Origin: Shinella sp. XGS7
GTDB taxonomy: Bacteria > Pseudomonadota > Gammaproteobacteria > Burkholderiales > Burkholderiaceae_C
Assembly: GCF_020535565.1 (NCBI RefSeq)
Contig: NZ_CP084758.1
Span: forward strand, 771,501 to 835,500
Length of the DNA stretch: 64,000 bases
Direction: 5' to 3'
This document shows, one piece after another, positions 8,490 to 18,735 of the stretch. Below the pieces are notes generated by a model. It was given only the letters and a program-made list of their open reading frames with translations, made no database searches and was not told the origin of the DNA. Both the position numbers and the translations under genes were made by a program. Each line of letters opens with the position of its first letter. Position 1 is the stretch's first letter.

Positions 8490-11138
8490 ATGAACGACAA
8501 GTACGCCCCGAACGAGATCGAAGCCGCCGCCCGGCAGTATTGGCAGTCCCGTGACGCCTATCGCGTCAGCGAAGACCAGAGCAAGCCCAAGTTCTACGCC
8601 TGCTCCATGCTGCCCTACCCCAGCGGCAAGCTGCACATGGGCCATGTGCGCAACTACACGATCAACGACATGCTCACGCGTCAGCTGCGCATGAAGGGCT
8701 ACAATGTGCTGCATCCGATGGGCTGGGACGCCTTCGGCATGCCCGCCGAAAACGCCGCCATGCAGAACAAGGTCCACCCCAAGGGCTGGACCTACGAAAA
8801 CATCGCGACGATGCGCAAGCAGCTGAAGTCGATGGGCCTGTCGCTGGACTGGTCGCGCGAATTCGCCACCTGCGATGTCGAATATTACCATCGCCAGCAG
8901 CACCTGTTCCTCGACTTCCTGGAAAAGGGCCTCGTCTACCGCAAGCAGTCCAAGGTGAACTGGGACCCGGTCGATCACACGGTTCTTGCCAACGAGCAGG
9001 TCATCGACGGCCGCGGCTGGCGCTCCGGCGCGCTGGTCGAGCAGCGTGAGATCCCGGGCTACTACCTGAAGATCACCGACTACGCCGAAGAGCTGCTCTC
9101 GGCCGTGGCCGACCCCGAGGACAAGAACTACCTCTCCGGCTGGCCTGAGCGCGTGCGCCTGATGCAGGAGAACTGGATCGGCAAGAGCCAGGGCCTGCGC
9201 TTCGCCTTCCCTCATGAGATCAAGGGTGCTGACGGTGCGCTGATCCAGGACGGCAAGCTCTATGTGTTCACCACCCGTGCCGACACCATCATGGGCGTGA
9301 CCTTCTGCGCCGTGGCGCCGGAGCACCCGCTGGCCGCGCATGCCGCCGCCGGCAATGCCGAGCTGGCCGCCTTCATCGAGGAATGCAAGCAGGGCGGCAC
9401 CACCGAGGCCGAGCTGGCCACGCAGGAAAAGAAGGGCATGCCCACCGGCCTCGTGGTCACGCACCCGCTGACCGGCGCCCAGGTGCCGGTCTGGGTGGGC
9501 AACTATGTGCTGATGAGCTATGGCGACGGCGCCGTGATGGGTGTGCCGGCGCATGACGAGCGCGACTTCGCCTTCGCCAACAAGTACGGCCTCGAGATCA
9601 AGCAGGTCGTGGCCGTCGAGGGCCAGAGCTTCTCGGCCAGCACCTGGGCCGACTGGTACGGCGACAAGATTCTGGGCGTCTGCGTCAACTCCGGTGTGCT
9701 CGATGGCTTGAGCCACAAGCAGGCCGTGGACAAGGTGGCCGAACTGCTGGGCGCCAAGGGCCTGGGCGAGAAGAAGACCACCTGGCGCCTGCGCGACTGG
9801 GGCGTGAGCCGCCAGCGCTACTGGGGCACGCCCATCCCCATCATCCATTGCGAGGAGCATGGCGCCGTGCCGGTGCCCGAGAAGGACCTGCCGGTCGTAC
9901 TGCCCGAGGAATGCATCCCGGACGGCAGCGGCAACCCGCTGGCCAAGCATGCCCACTTCCTGAACGTGCCCTGCCCGGTCTGCGGCAAGCCCGCCAAGCG
10001 CGAGACCGACACCATGGACACCTTCGTGGATTCGTCCTGGTACTTCATGCGCTACTGCGATGCGCAGAACCAGGACGCCATGGTCGGCGCCGGCACCGAG
10101 TACTGGATGCGCCCCGGCGCTGCCATGGACCAGTACATCGGCGGCATCGAGCACGCCATCCTGCACCTGCTCTACGCCCGCTTCTGGACCAAGGTCATGC
10201 GCGATCTGGGCCTGGTGAAGATCGACGAACCCTTCACCAAGCTGCTGACCCAGGGCATGGTGCTCAAGGGCGCCTTCTTCCGCAAGCCGGCCGACGCCGG
10301 CAAGAACTACTACTGGGAGCATGAGGTCGACGTGCTGCGCAACGAGCATGGCGTGCCGGTGGGCGGCAAGCTCAAGGCCGATGGCCTGCCGCTCGAGTAC
10401 GAGATGACCACCATGTCCAAGTCGAAGAACAACGGCGTGGACCCGCAGGCCCTGATCGACCAGTACGGTGCCGACACCGCGCGTCTGTTCGTGATGTTCG
10501 CCAGCCCGCCCGAGCAGACCCTGGAGTGGAACGATGCCGGCGTCGAAGGCGCGCACCGCTTCCTCAAGCGCGTCTGGGGCTTTGCTGCCAAGCACGCCGA
10601 GGTGCTGAAGGCCGCGGGCAGCGACTTCGCCGCGCTCAGCGAGGAGGGCAAGGCCCTGCGCCGCGAGGTGCATCTGGTGCTCAAGCAGGTCAGCTACGAC
10701 TACGAGCGCATGCAGTACAACACCGTGGTCTCCGGGGCCATGAAGCTGCTGAACGCGCTGGAAGGCTTCAAGGACGTGGCGGGCCAGGCTGCCGCCGTGC
10801 GCGAGGGCGTGTCGGTGCTGCTGCGCGTGATCTACCCGGCCTGCCCGCACATCAGCCACACCCTGTGGCAGGACCTGGGCTTTGCCGCCGAGCTGGGCGA
10901 TCTGCTGGACGCGCCCTGGCCGCAGGTGGACGAAGGCGCCCTGGTGCAGGACCAGATCGAGCTGATGCTGCAGGTCAATGGCAAGCTGCGTGGCGCGCTC
11001 AAGGTGCCGGCCCAGGCCGACAAGGCCGCCATCGAGGCCGCCGCCCTGGCGCACGAGAAGTTCGCCGAGTTCAGCGAGGGCAAGCCGGCCAAGAAGGTCA
11101 TCATCGTCCCCGGCCGCCTGGTCAATATCGTCGTGTGA
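8490..11138 (+). CDS. leuS: Leucyl-tRNA synthetase, with an internal tract of foreign style
   Basis: An 882-residue class I synthetase charging tRNA-Leu. HMGH (residues 49-52) and MSKSK (642-646) are the two catalytic signatures, and the CP1 editing domain is present. The N-terminus ([20 protein letters not shown]) and the part after [16 protein letters not shown] read like betaproteobacterial LeuRS. The stretch from about residue 71 to 187 ([47 protein letters not shown]) reads like rhizobial LeuRS and uses CTC, CTT, GTC and GTT codons that are rare elsewhere here. The frame is intact throughout. Its TGA overlaps the lptE ATG. Confidence 0.95.
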   Translation: MNDKYAPNEIEAAARQYWQSRDAYRVSEDQSKPKFYACSMLPYPSGKLHMGHVRNYTINDMLTRQLRMKGYNVLHPMGWDAFGMPAENAAMQNKVHPKGWTYENIATMRKQLKSMGLSLDWSREFATCDVEYYHRQQHLFLDFLEKGLVYRKQSKVNWDPVDHTVLANEQVIDGRGWRSGALVEQREIPGYYLKITDYAEELLSAVADPEDKNYLSGWPERVRLMQENWIGKSQGLRFAFPHEIKGADGALIQDGKLYVFTTRADTIMGVTFCAVAPEHPLAAHAAAGNAELAAFIEECKQGGTTEAELATQEKKGMPTGLVVTHPLTGAQVPVWVGNYVLMSYGDGAVMGVPAHDERDFAFANKYGLEIKQVVAVEGQSFSASTWADWYGDKILGVCVNSGVLDGLSHKQAVDKVAELLGAKGLGEKKTTWRLRDWGVSRQRYWGTPIPIIHCEEHGAVPVPEKDLPVVLPEECIPDGSGNPLAKHAHFLNVPCPVCGKPAKRETDTMDTFVDSSWYFMRYCDAQNQDAMVGAGTEYWMRPGAAMDQYIGGIEHAILHLLYARFWTKVMRDLGLVKIDEPFTKLLTQGMVLKGAFFRKPADAGKNYYWEHEVDVLRNEHGVPVGGKLKADGLPLEYEMTTMSKSKNNGVDPQALIDQYGADTARLFVMFASPPEQTLEWNDAGVEGAHRFLKRVWGFAAKHAEVLKAAGSDFAALSEEGKALRREVHLVLKQVSYDYERMQYNTVVSGAMKLLNALEGFKDVAGQAAAVREGVSVLLRVIYPACPHISHTLWQDLGFAAELGDLLDAPWPQVDEGALVQDQIELMLQVNGKLRGALKVPAQADKAAIEAAALAHEKFAEFSEGKPAKKVIIVPGRLVNIVV

Positions 11139-11638
11139 TGACAGCCCGCCGCCGCACCCTGCTGCTCGCCGCCCTGCCCCTGGGGCTTGCCGCCTGCGGC
11201 TTCGCGCCGCGGCGCGAACCGGAGCTGCGCTTTCGCAGCCTGGGCCTGCAGGGCTTCAAGCCCGGCTCGCCCCTGGCGGCCGAGCTGCGGCGCCAGCTGC
11301 TGAGCCGCACCCCGGTGCAGGTCCCGGAAGACTTCAACCGCGCGGAGCTGGTGCTGGAGGCGCGGCGCGACGACCGCGACAAGCGCGTGGTCGTGTCCAC
11401 CAGCGCCGGTCAGGTGCGCGAATGGGAGCTGCGCCTGAGCGTGGACTACCTGCTGCGCACGGCGGCCGGCGAGATCCTGCTGCCGCCCACCGAGCTGCGC
11501 CTGACCCGCGAGATGAACTACACCGAGACCAACGCCCTGGCCAAGGAGCAGGAGGAGGCCCAGCTCTTCCGCGCCATGCAGTCGGACGCGGTGGCGCAGA
11601 TCATGCGCCGCCTGGCCACGGTCCGCATTCCCGGCTGA
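11138..11638 (+). CDS. lptE: LPS-assembly lipoprotein LptE
   Basis: A 166-residue lipoprotein. The signal peptide [20 protein letters not shown] ends in a lipobox with the cysteine at residue 20, followed by GFAPRREPELRFRSL, the usual LptE opening (CGF). LptE plugs the LptD barrel in the outer membrane and assists LPS insertion; lptD itself is at 38-40 kb. The gene overlaps leuS by one base (TGATG) and is followed by holA, the conserved leuS-lptE-holA order. Confidence 0.92.
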   Translation: MTARRRTLLLAALPLGLAACGFAPRREPELRFRSLGLQGFKPGSPLAAELRRQLLSRTPVQVPEDFNRAELVLEARRDDRDKRVVVSTSAGQVREWELRLSVDYLLRTAAGEILLPPTELRLTREMNYTETNALAKEQEEAQLFRAMQSDAVAQIMRRLATVRIPG

Positions 11639-11651
11639 GCCCGCAGCGCCC

Positions 11652-12725
11652 GTGCAAATCCGCCCCGACGCGCTCGCCGCCCAGCTGGCCAAGGGCCTCA
11701 AGCCGCTCTACACGGTCTATGGGGACGAACCCCTGCTGGCCCAGGAGGCCTGCGACGCCATCCGTGCCGCGGCCCGCGCCCAGGGCTATGGCGAGCGCAA
11801 GGTCTTCACCGTCAGCGGCGCCTATTTCGACTGGGGCCCGGTGCTGGGCGCGGCCCAGGCCCTGAGCCTGTTTGCCGAACGCCAGTTCATCGAGATCCGC
11901 ATCCCCTCGGGCAAGCCCGGCAAGGACGGCTCCGAGGCCCTGCAGCGCTACTGCGAGGCCCTGCCCGAGGACGTGGTCACCCTGGTCACCCTGCCGCGCC
12001 TGGACAAGACCCAGCTCAACGGCGCCTGGTTCGGCGCCCTGGACGGCCATGGCCTCACCGTGCGCGTGGATCCGGTGGAGCGCCGCGCCCTGCCGCAATG
12101 GATCGCCCAGCGCCTGGCGGCCCAGGGCCAGCCCGTGGCCGAGGGTGAGGAGGGCCAGCGCGCCCTGGCCTTCTTTGCCGACCGGGTGGAGGGCAATCTG
12201 CTGGCCGCCCACCAGGAGCTGCAGAAGCTCGCCCTGCTGCACCCCCAGGGCCCGCTGGCCTTCGAACAGATCGAGCAGGCCGTGCTGAACGTGGCGCGCT
12301 ACGACGTGTTCAAGCTCAGCGAGGCCGTGCTGGCCGGCCAGCTCACCCGGGTGCTGCGCATGCTGGAAGGCCTGCGCGCCGAGGGCGAGGCCGCCGTGCT
12401 GGTGCACTGGACCCTGGCCGAGGATGTGCGTGCGCTCAAGCGCGTGCGCGAGGCCGTGGAGGCCGGCAAGCCCCTGCCCATGGCCCTGCGCGAGGGCCGC
12501 ATCTGGGGTGCCAAGGAAAAGCTCTTCGAGCGCATCGTGCCGGGCCTGCGCCTGGCCCAGCTCACGCCCCTGGTGGAGGCGGCCCAGATCTGCGACGGCA
12601 TCGTCAAGGGCCTGCGCCACCCCGGCTGGCCCTTGGAGCCCTGGGACGCCCTGGAACGCCTGGCCCTGATGCTGATCGAGGTGGCCGCCGCCCCGCGCGC
12701 GCCCAAGCTGGCCCTGCGGCCCTGA
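11652..12725 (+). CDS. holA: DNA polymerase III subunit delta
   Basis: A 357-residue clamp-loader delta subunit that opens the beta clamp. It begins MQIRPDALAAQLAKGLKPLYTVYGDEPLLAQEA, a standard opening, and has the C-terminal helical collar region (LRHPGWPLEPWDALERLALMLIE). The start is GTG at 11652, 13 bases after lptE. It has no intact P-loop, as expected for delta, and the length is normal. Confidence 0.93.
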   Translation: MQIRPDALAAQLAKGLKPLYTVYGDEPLLAQEACDAIRAAARAQGYGERKVFTVSGAYFDWGPVLGAAQALSLFAERQFIEIRIPSGKPGKDGSEALQRYCEALPEDVVTLVTLPRLDKTQLNGAWFGALDGHGLTVRVDPVERRALPQWIAQRLAAQGQPVAEGEEGQRALAFFADRVEGNLLAAHQELQKLALLHPQGPLAFEQIEQAVLNVARYDVFKLSEAVLAGQLTRVLRMLEGLRAEGEAAVLVHWTLAEDVRALKRVREAVEAGKPLPMALREGRIWGAKEKLFERIVPGLRLAQLTPLVEAAQICDGIVKGLRHPGWPLEPWDALERLALMLIEVAAAPRAPKLALRP

Positions 12726-12889
12726 GCGACCCGAGCGCGGGCCCACGGCGGGGTCCCTGCGCCCCCGGAGCGCGCGAAACTGCACATCGCCCGACCCCGG
12801 CCCCAAGCCAGGGCGCGCCGATGACGCTAGAGTCGGAGCTGGCTGGTGCAGCGCCTCCCTTGCGGCACGCCCTCAGGTCTCCATCCTCC

Positions 12890-13495
12890 ATGAAGCACCC
12901 GCTCCAGATCCGTGCTGCCATCGTCTTGCTGGGCCTGGCCCTGGCAACCCCGTGGGCCCAGGCCCTGCCCTGGACCCTGCGCATCCAGGGTGTGGATGGC
13001 GCGCCCCTGGCCGACGCTGCGGTGGCCGTGGAAGCGCGCGGCCTGCCCGCCCGGGCCGCGGCCGGCACCCAGGCCGATATGGCCCAGCGCGAGCGCCAGT
13101 TCCAGCCCCTGCTGCTGGTGGTGCAGACCGGCACCGCGGTGAACTTCCCGAATTTCGACACGGTGCGCCACCATGTCTACTCCTTCTCGCCGGTCAAGAC
13201 CTTCGACATCAAGCTCTACACCGGCACCCCGGCCGAACCCGTGATCTTCGACAAGCCCGGCGTCGCCGCCCTGGGCTGCAATATCCACGACAAGATGAGC
13301 GCCCATATCGTGGTGGTGGACACGCCCCTGTTTGGCAAGACCGACGCCCAGGGCCAGCTGCGCCTGGACCTGCCCGCCGGTGAGCACCGCCTGCGCGTCT
13401 GGCACCCCAGCCTGGGCAAGCCCCTGATGCAGACCCTGCGCCTGGTGGTGCCCGCGGCCGGTACGGCCGGCAGCTCCACCCACCGTCTGGACTGA
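12890..13495 (+). CDS. Periplasmic cupredoxin-like protein (methylamine-utilisation/plastocyanin type)
   Basis: A 201-residue exported protein: signal peptide to about residue 24 (AIVLLGLALATPWAQA), then a beta-sandwich. The copper-site pattern is visible as His-His in FDTVRHHVYSF and Cys-Asn-Ile-His-Asp-Lys-Met (GCNIHDKM) near the end, matching the His...Cys-x-x-His...Met ligands of type-1 copper proteins. ATG 12890 is chosen because the signal peptide begins there. It ends six bases before the GGDEF-EAL gene, so the two form an operon. A redox- or copper-sensing role for the downstream enzyme is possible but inferred. Confidence 0.75.
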   Translation: MKHPLQIRAAIVLLGLALATPWAQALPWTLRIQGVDGAPLADAAVAVEARGLPARAAAGTQADMAQRERQFQPLLLVVQTGTAVNFPNFDTVRHHVYSFSPVKTFDIKLYTGTPAEPVIFDKPGVAALGCNIHDKMSAHIVVVDTPLFGKTDAQGQLRLDLPAGEHRLRVWHPSLGKPLMQTLRLVVPAAGTAGSSTHRLD

Positions 13496-13501
13496 GCGAG
13501 C

Positions 13502-15928
13502 ATGGCCGCCTTGCGTTTCCTGCCCTCCTTCCTCGATCTGCGCCGGCTCGAGGGCCGCATCGTCGCCCTCTTCCTGGCCCTGCTGCTGGTGGTGCAGCTG
13601 GCCAGCTTCGCCATGATCCGCCAGGGCATCAACCGCAATGCCGATGCCGCCATCGCGGCCGAGCTGCGCACCGGCGAGCGCGTCTTCATGCGCCTGATGC
13701 AGCAGCAGGCCGACAAGCGCCAGGACGCCGCCGAGCTGCTGGCCAAGGACTACGGCTTCAAGGAGGCCATCGGCCTGCCCCTGGCCGAGGCCGGCACGGT
13801 GGAGACCATCCGCGACGCCCTGCTCAACCAGGGCGAGCGCATCGGCGCCAGCGTGGTGGTGTATGCCGACAACGAGCAGCGCCTGGTGGCCGCCACCCGG
13901 GCCGATGCCCAGCGCTTCATGGGCCTGCTGCGCGAGCGCGGCGAGGCCCAGCCCGGCGCGGGCAAGGCCGCTGACAACAGCATGCGCCTGGCCCTGCTGG
14001 ACCAGCAGGACGCCTACCAGGTGGTGGCCGCGCCGGTGCGCACCCCGGCCCCGGTGGGCTGGGTGCTGATGGGCTTTGCCCTGGACGGCACGCCACTGAG
14101 CGATCTGCGCAACCTCTCCGATCTGGATGGCCTGCTGGTGCTGCGTCAGGGCACGGGCGCCTGGCGGCCGCTGGTGAGCCCCCTGCCCATCGAGTCCGTC
14201 CAGGCCCTGAGCCCCCAGCTCCCGGCCCAGGCCGGCATGTTCGAGGCCGAGCTGGACGGCGAGCATCTGCGCGGCCGTCTCCAGCCCCTGCTGCAGCAGG
14301 GCGACACCCAGCTGGCCCTGGTGCTGCTGCGCTCCTTCGACGCCGCCATCGCCCCCTACCGCCAGCTCCAGCTCACCCTGCTGGGCGTGGCCGTGTTCGC
14401 CCTGGGCAGCGTGCTGACGGCACGGCGCATCAGCGGCCCGCTGCGCGCCCTGGCCGCCGCGGCGCGGCGCCTGGGCCGTGGCGACTACGAGACCCCGGTG
14501 GCCGCGCCCGCGCGCCGCGATGTGGCCGAGGTGCGCGAGCTCGCCCATGCGGTGGAGACCATGCGCACCGACATCCGCGCCCGCGAGGAAGAGGTGCACC
14601 GCCTGGCCTTCTGGGACCCGCTCACCGGCCTGCCCAACCGCGAGCAGTTCAGCCAGCGCCTGAGCGCCCGCCTGGCCGAGGCCGGCGAGCGCCCCTGCGC
14701 CGTGCTGATGCTGGACCTGGACCGCTTCAAGCACGTCAACGATGTGCTGGGCCATGCCTTTGGCGACCGCTTGCTGTGCAGCGTGGCCGCACGCCTGCAG
14801 GCCCTGCAGAGCGGCGAGGGCGTGCTGCTGGCGCGCCTGGGCGGGGACGAGTTCGCCCTGCTGCTGGACGGCGCCGACGAGGGCGCCGCCCTGGCCCTGG
14901 CGGCGCGCATCCACCAGGACTTCGTGACCCCGCTGCGCATCGAGGACCAGACGGTGGACCTGGGCACCGGCATCGGCATCGCCCTGGCGCCGTCCCAGGG
15001 CCGCGAGACCCGCAGCCTGCTGGCACGCGCCGAGCTGGCCATGTATGCCGCCAAGCGCCGCCAGAGCGGCAGCATGGTCTACGAGAGCGCGCTGGACGCC
15101 GGCAGCCAGGAGGCCCTGTCCCTGCTCAGCGAGCTGCGCCGCGCCATCGAGCGCGAGGAGCTGCGACTCTTCCTGCAACCCAAGGTGGACTTCAAGACCG
15201 GCCAGGTGCACAGCGCCGAGGCCCTGGTGCGCTGGGAGCATCCCGAGCGCGGCCTGGTGCCGCCCATGCAGTTCATCCCCTTTGCCGAGCAGACCGGCTT
15301 CATCCGCCAGCTCACGGCCTGGGTGATCGAGGCTTCGGCGCGCTGCGCCCGCGAGGCCCAGGCCCGCGGCCTGGATCTGCGCATCAGCGTCAACCTCTCC
15401 ACCCGCGACCTGCTGGACCAGGACCTGCCCGCCAAGATCGAGGCCCTGCTGGGCCGCCACGGCGCCACGCCGGCCATGCAATGCCTGGAGATCACCGAGA
15501 GCGCCATCATGGACGATCCGCAGCGCGCGCTGCAGACCCTGGAGCGGCTCTCGGAGATGGGCTTTCGCCTCTCCATCGACGACTTCGGCACCGGCTACTC
15601 CTCCCTGGCCTATCTCAAGCGCCTGCCGGTGAACGAGCTCAAGATCGACCGCAGCTTCGTGATGGCCATGGAGCGCGATATGGACGATGCCAAGATCGTG
15701 CGCTCCACCATCGAGCTGGCGCACAACCTGGGCCTGTCCGTGGTGGCTGAGGGCGTGGAGACCGGCAAGGCCTGGAAGCTGCTCGAGGCCCTGGGCTGCG
15801 ACGAGGGCCAGGGCTATTTCATCGGCCGCCCCGTGCCCGCCGCCCAGCTGCTGGACTGGCTGCCCAGCTGGCGCGCGCCTGACCTCAGTGGCGAGTCGCT
15901 GGAAACCGTGTTCGCCGGCCTGGGCTGA
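13502..15928 (+). CDS. Membrane GGDEF-EAL protein with periplasmic sensor and HAMP-like linker
   Basis: An 808-residue cyclic-di-GMP enzyme. A membrane helix lies at about 20-39, a periplasmic sensor of about 245 residues (cache-like) follows, then a second helix (about 291-307) and a HAMP-type linker to 360. The GGDEF domain (363-525) has intact RLGGDEF (446-451), so synthesis is possible. The EAL domain (540-795) has EALVRWEH, the DDFGTGYSS loop and the K-x-D motif LKIDRSFV, so hydrolysis is possible. It is co-transcribed with the upstream cupredoxin, which may be its periplasmic partner. Which activity dominates cannot be read from the sequence. Confidence 0.92.
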   Translation: MAALRFLPSFLDLRRLEGRIVALFLALLLVVQLASFAMIRQGINRNADAAIAAELRTGERVFMRLMQQQADKRQDAAELLAKDYGFKEAIGLPLAEAGTVETIRDALLNQGERIGASVVVYADNEQRLVAATRADAQRFMGLLRERGEAQPGAGKAADNSMRLALLDQQDAYQVVAAPVRTPAPVGWVLMGFALDGTPLSDLRNLSDLDGLLVLRQGTGAWRPLVSPLPIESVQALSPQLPAQAGMFEAELDGEHLRGRLQPLLQQGDTQLALVLLRSFDAAIAPYRQLQLTLLGVAVFALGSVLTARRISGPLRALAAAARRLGRGDYETPVAAPARRDVAEVRELAHAVETMRTDIRAREEEVHRLAFWDPLTGLPNREQFSQRLSARLAEAGERPCAVLMLDLDRFKHVNDVLGHAFGDRLLCSVAARLQALQSGEGVLLARLGGDEFALLLDGADEGAALALAARIHQDFVTPLRIEDQTVDLGTGIGIALAPSQGRETRSLLARAELAMYAAKRRQSGSMVYESALDAGSQEALSLLSELRRAIEREELRLFLQPKVDFKTGQVHSAEALVRWEHPERGLVPPMQFIPFAEQTGFIRQLTAWVIEASARCAREAQARGLDLRISVNLSTRDLLDQDLPAKIEALLGRHGATPAMQCLEITESAIMDDPQRALQTLERLSEMGFRLSIDDFGTGYSSLAYLKRLPVNELKIDRSFVMAMERDMDDAKIVRSTIELAHNLGLSVVAEGVETGKAWKLLEALGCDEGQGYFIGRPVPAAQLLDWLPSWRAPDLSGESLETVFAGLG

Positions 15929-15934
15929 AGCCCT

Positions 15935-18685
15935 TCAGGGCGCGCGCAGCGGCAGCTCCAGGATGAAACGGCTGCCCCGTCCGGGGCTGCTGTGGGCATG
16001 GATCTCACCGCCCAGCACGGCATGCACGATGGTGTGGCAGATGGCCAGGCCCAGGCCGTTGCCCCCCTGGCCGAAGCGGGTGGAGAAGAAGGGGTCGAAG
16101 ATGCGCTCCAGCACCGCCTCGCTCATGCCGCGGCCGTTGTCGCGCACCTCCAGCCGGCAGTGCTGGGCATCCAGGGGCGCTGCCACCACGCTCACCACGC
16201 CGGGCCGGCCCGCCTCCAGCCCATGCAGCAGGGCATTGCCCACCAGGATCTCCAGGGCCTGGCCCAGCGGTCCGGGATAGCTGTCCAGGCGCAGGCCCGC
16301 ATCGATCTCCAGGCGCAGCTCATGGCCGGCGCGCGCGGCCTGGGCGGCCTGGCTGCGCAGGCCCTGCGCGACCAGCTCGGCCAGGGCGAACTCGCGGCGC
16401 TGCTGGGAGTCGCGGTCCTGGGCCACCTGCTTGAAGTTGTCCACCAGGCCGGCGGCGCTGTGCATGCTGCGCTCGATCAGCTCCAGGCCGCTGAGCGAGT
16501 CGCGGGCGTAGTTCTGCAGATCGCTGCGGCGCAGCGGCGTGCCGCCCTCCACGCGCTGCGCCAGCTGGCGGGTGGCGCCCAGCAGGGTGCCGGCCGCCAG
16601 CAGGCTGTTGCCAATGGGGGTGTTGAGCTCGTGGGCCACGCCGGCCACCAGGGAGCCCAGGGCGGCCAGCTTTTCCTGGGCCAATAGCTGGCGCTGCAGG
16701 GCCGAGAGGCGCTGGTAGGCATGGGCGTTCTCCAGGGCGATGGCGGCATAGGCCGCCAGGCTGCGCAGCACCAGCAGCTCGCGCTCGCCATAGGCGGCGC
16801 TGCGCGGCGACTGCAGGCTGAGCACGCCCACCAGGCGCTGCGCCACCATCAGGGGCATGAAGGCCAGGCTGCGGGGCTGGGGCGTGCCCGCCACCTGGCC
16901 GGCGCGGCACAGGGCGTCGGTCCCGTCCAGCAGGAACTCGCGGCGCTCGCGGGCGCAGCGGGCCACATAGGAGTCGGGCGCGTCCAGGGCAATGGGCGGG
17001 TCATGGAAGGGCTGCTCGTCCTCGATGCCGAACTCGCAGTCCAGGCGGGCGCCGCTCGGATCCAGCAGATAGACCATCATGCAGTTGGCATGCAGCAGGG
17101 CGTGGACGCGTCGCTCCAGCACCTCCAGCACCCGGTCCACCTGCAGCTCGGCCGTGATCTCCTGGCCCACATCGCTGAGATGCTGGAGCACGGCGTTCGC
17201 GTCCTTGAGCGCCTCGAAGCGCGCCGCCTCCGAAGCCGCCAGGCGGCGCAGATGCTCGCTCTCGGCGCGCGCCCGCTCGATCTGGTGGTGGGTGTGCATG
17301 GCGCGCGAGCGCTGGCGCGCGTCCTCGCTGAAGCCCTGCTCGCGCAGCTCGCCGGCGCGGCGCGAAAGCTCGAAGGCCGCCTCGTACTGGCCCAGCGCCG
17401 CATGGGCCCGCGCCGCGCCGTCCAGCAGGGCCGGCGGCAGGCGGTAGCCGGGCAGGGCCTCGGCCTCCGCCAGGGCCTGGCGATAGCTCATCAGGGCGGC
17501 ACCGGCCCGGCCCTGGCGCAGCTGGATCTCGCCCAGCTGGCCACGCAGCTCGGGGGCCAGGCCCTGCTCATGCTGGGTCTGGGCCAGGCCCAGAGCGTCC
17601 TGCACCGCGGCGGCGGCGGCCTCGGCACGGTCCAGGCCCAGCAGGGCGCGCGCGCGCCCCCGCGCCGCCTGGATCTGCAGATCGGCCCAGGCACCGGCCT
17701 CGGCCTCCTGCGCCAGCTGCTCGAAGCCGGCCAGCGCCGCCTGGGCATCGCCCAGATCCATGGTCACATCGGCCAGGCACTGGCGGCCCAGGGCCATGGT
17801 GCGGGCCTGGGGATGGGCGGCCTGCAGCTGCAGGCATTCCTGCAGCAGCTCGCGCGCCTCGCCCAGCTGACCCAGGCGCCGCAGGGCCTCGCCGGTATGG
17901 GCCAGGCACAGGCTGATCAGGCCCGGCCAGCGCACCGAGCGCGCCAGCTCCAGCGCCCGCTTGAGCCAGGCGATGGCGCTCTCGTAGTCATGCATCCGGG
18001 TGAAGGTGAAACCCAGATTGGTGGCCAGGGCGATGGCGCGGCGCAGCTGGCCGCTCTGCAGGGCCTGGTTGTAGGCGGCGGAGAGGGCCTCGATGGACTC
18101 CAGAAACTGCCCGCCCAGGCCGGCCAGCAGGCCGCGGAAGTCGTTCAGCGCCGCGGCGCACAGGGGGTCGGCCTCCTCGGCCGCGGGCAGGCGCTCAGCC
18201 CAGCGCTCCTGGGCCGCGCTGCGTTCGCTGAGCACCTCGGCCCGGGCCAGGCTGGCCTCGAAGAGCAGGCGGCGGCGCGCATCGCCGCCACGACCGGCCA
18301 GGGCTATGGCCTGCTCCAGCGCCCGGTGCAGGGCCGGGGTATCGCCCCGGTCGGCCGCCAGGTAGTAGCGCAGCCACTGCGCATCGGCCAGGCCCAGGGC
18401 ATCCCCCGCGGCCTCGAAACCCTGCTCGGCCCGCCGCAGCAGGCCCTCGGCCTCCTCCAGCCGGCCCAGCAGCAGCACGCACTCGGCTTCGGTCAGCCAC
18501 AGGCGCGGCGAGGGCGGCACGCTGCGCAGCAGCTGCAGGGCGCGCGCCGTGTCGCGCTGGCGCAGGGCCCAGGCCAGCTCCAGGGCCAGGGCCGGCTCGG
18601 GCGCCGCCTGGTAGCGCGCCTCCAGGGCCTGCACGGCCGCCTCGGAGGCAAACATCTCGATCGGGCCCGGAACAGCAACAGCCAT
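15935..18685 (-). CDS. TPR-GAF sensor histidine kinase
   Basis: A 916-residue cytoplasmic kinase with no clear membrane helix. Residues 1-460 are helical TPR-type repeats rich in Ala/Leu/Gln. A GAF domain lies at about 500-655 (VLEVLERRVHALLHAN ... PLMVAQRLVGVLSLQS). The dimerisation/phosphoacceptor helix has His685 in LVAGVAHELNTP, and the ATPase domain carries the N-box region, DNGRGMSE and GGNGLGLAICHT. No receiver domain is attached and no response regulator is adjacent. The ATG at 18685 is taken as the start; an internal ATG ten codons later is possible. It converges with the GGDEF-EAL gene with a 6-bp gap. Confidence 0.85.
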   Translation of the reverse strand: MAVAVPGPIEMFASEAAVQALEARYQAAPEPALALELAWALRQRDTARALQLLRSVPPSPRLWLTEAECVLLLGRLEEAEGLLRRAEQGFEAAGDALGLADAQWLRYYLAADRGDTPALHRALEQAIALAGRGGDARRRLLFEASLARAEVLSERSAAQERWAERLPAAEEADPLCAAALNDFRGLLAGLGGQFLESIEALSAAYNQALQSGQLRRAIALATNLGFTFTRMHDYESAIAWLKRALELARSVRWPGLISLCLAHTGEALRRLGQLGEARELLQECLQLQAAHPQARTMALGRQCLADVTMDLGDAQAALAGFEQLAQEAEAGAWADLQIQAARGRARALLGLDRAEAAAAAVQDALGLAQTQHEQGLAPELRGQLGEIQLRQGRAGAALMSYRQALAEAEALPGYRLPPALLDGAARAHAALGQYEAAFELSRRAGELREQGFSEDARQRSRAMHTHHQIERARAESEHLRRLAASEAARFEALKDANAVLQHLSDVGQEITAELQVDRVLEVLERRVHALLHANCMMVYLLDPSGARLDCEFGIEDEQPFHDPPIALDAPDSYVARCARERREFLLDGTDALCRAGQVAGTPQPRSLAFMPLMVAQRLVGVLSLQSPRSAAYGERELLVLRSLAAYAAIALENAHAYQRLSALQRQLLAQEKLAALGSLVAGVAHELNTPIGNSLLAAGTLLGATRQLAQRVEGGTPLRRSDLQNYARDSLSGLELIERSMHSAAGLVDNFKQVAQDRDSQQRREFALAELVAQGLRSQAAQAARAGHELRLEIDAGLRLDSYPGPLGQALEILVGNALLHGLEAGRPGVVSVVAAPLDAQHCRLEVRDNGRGMSEAVLERIFDPFFSTRFGQGGNGLGLAICHTIVHAVLGGEIHAHSSPGRGSRFILELPLRAP

Positions 18686-18735
18686 ATCGCTCTAGGTTTT
18701 TGAATCCCAACGTGCGACTAGGCTAACCCAGGCGC

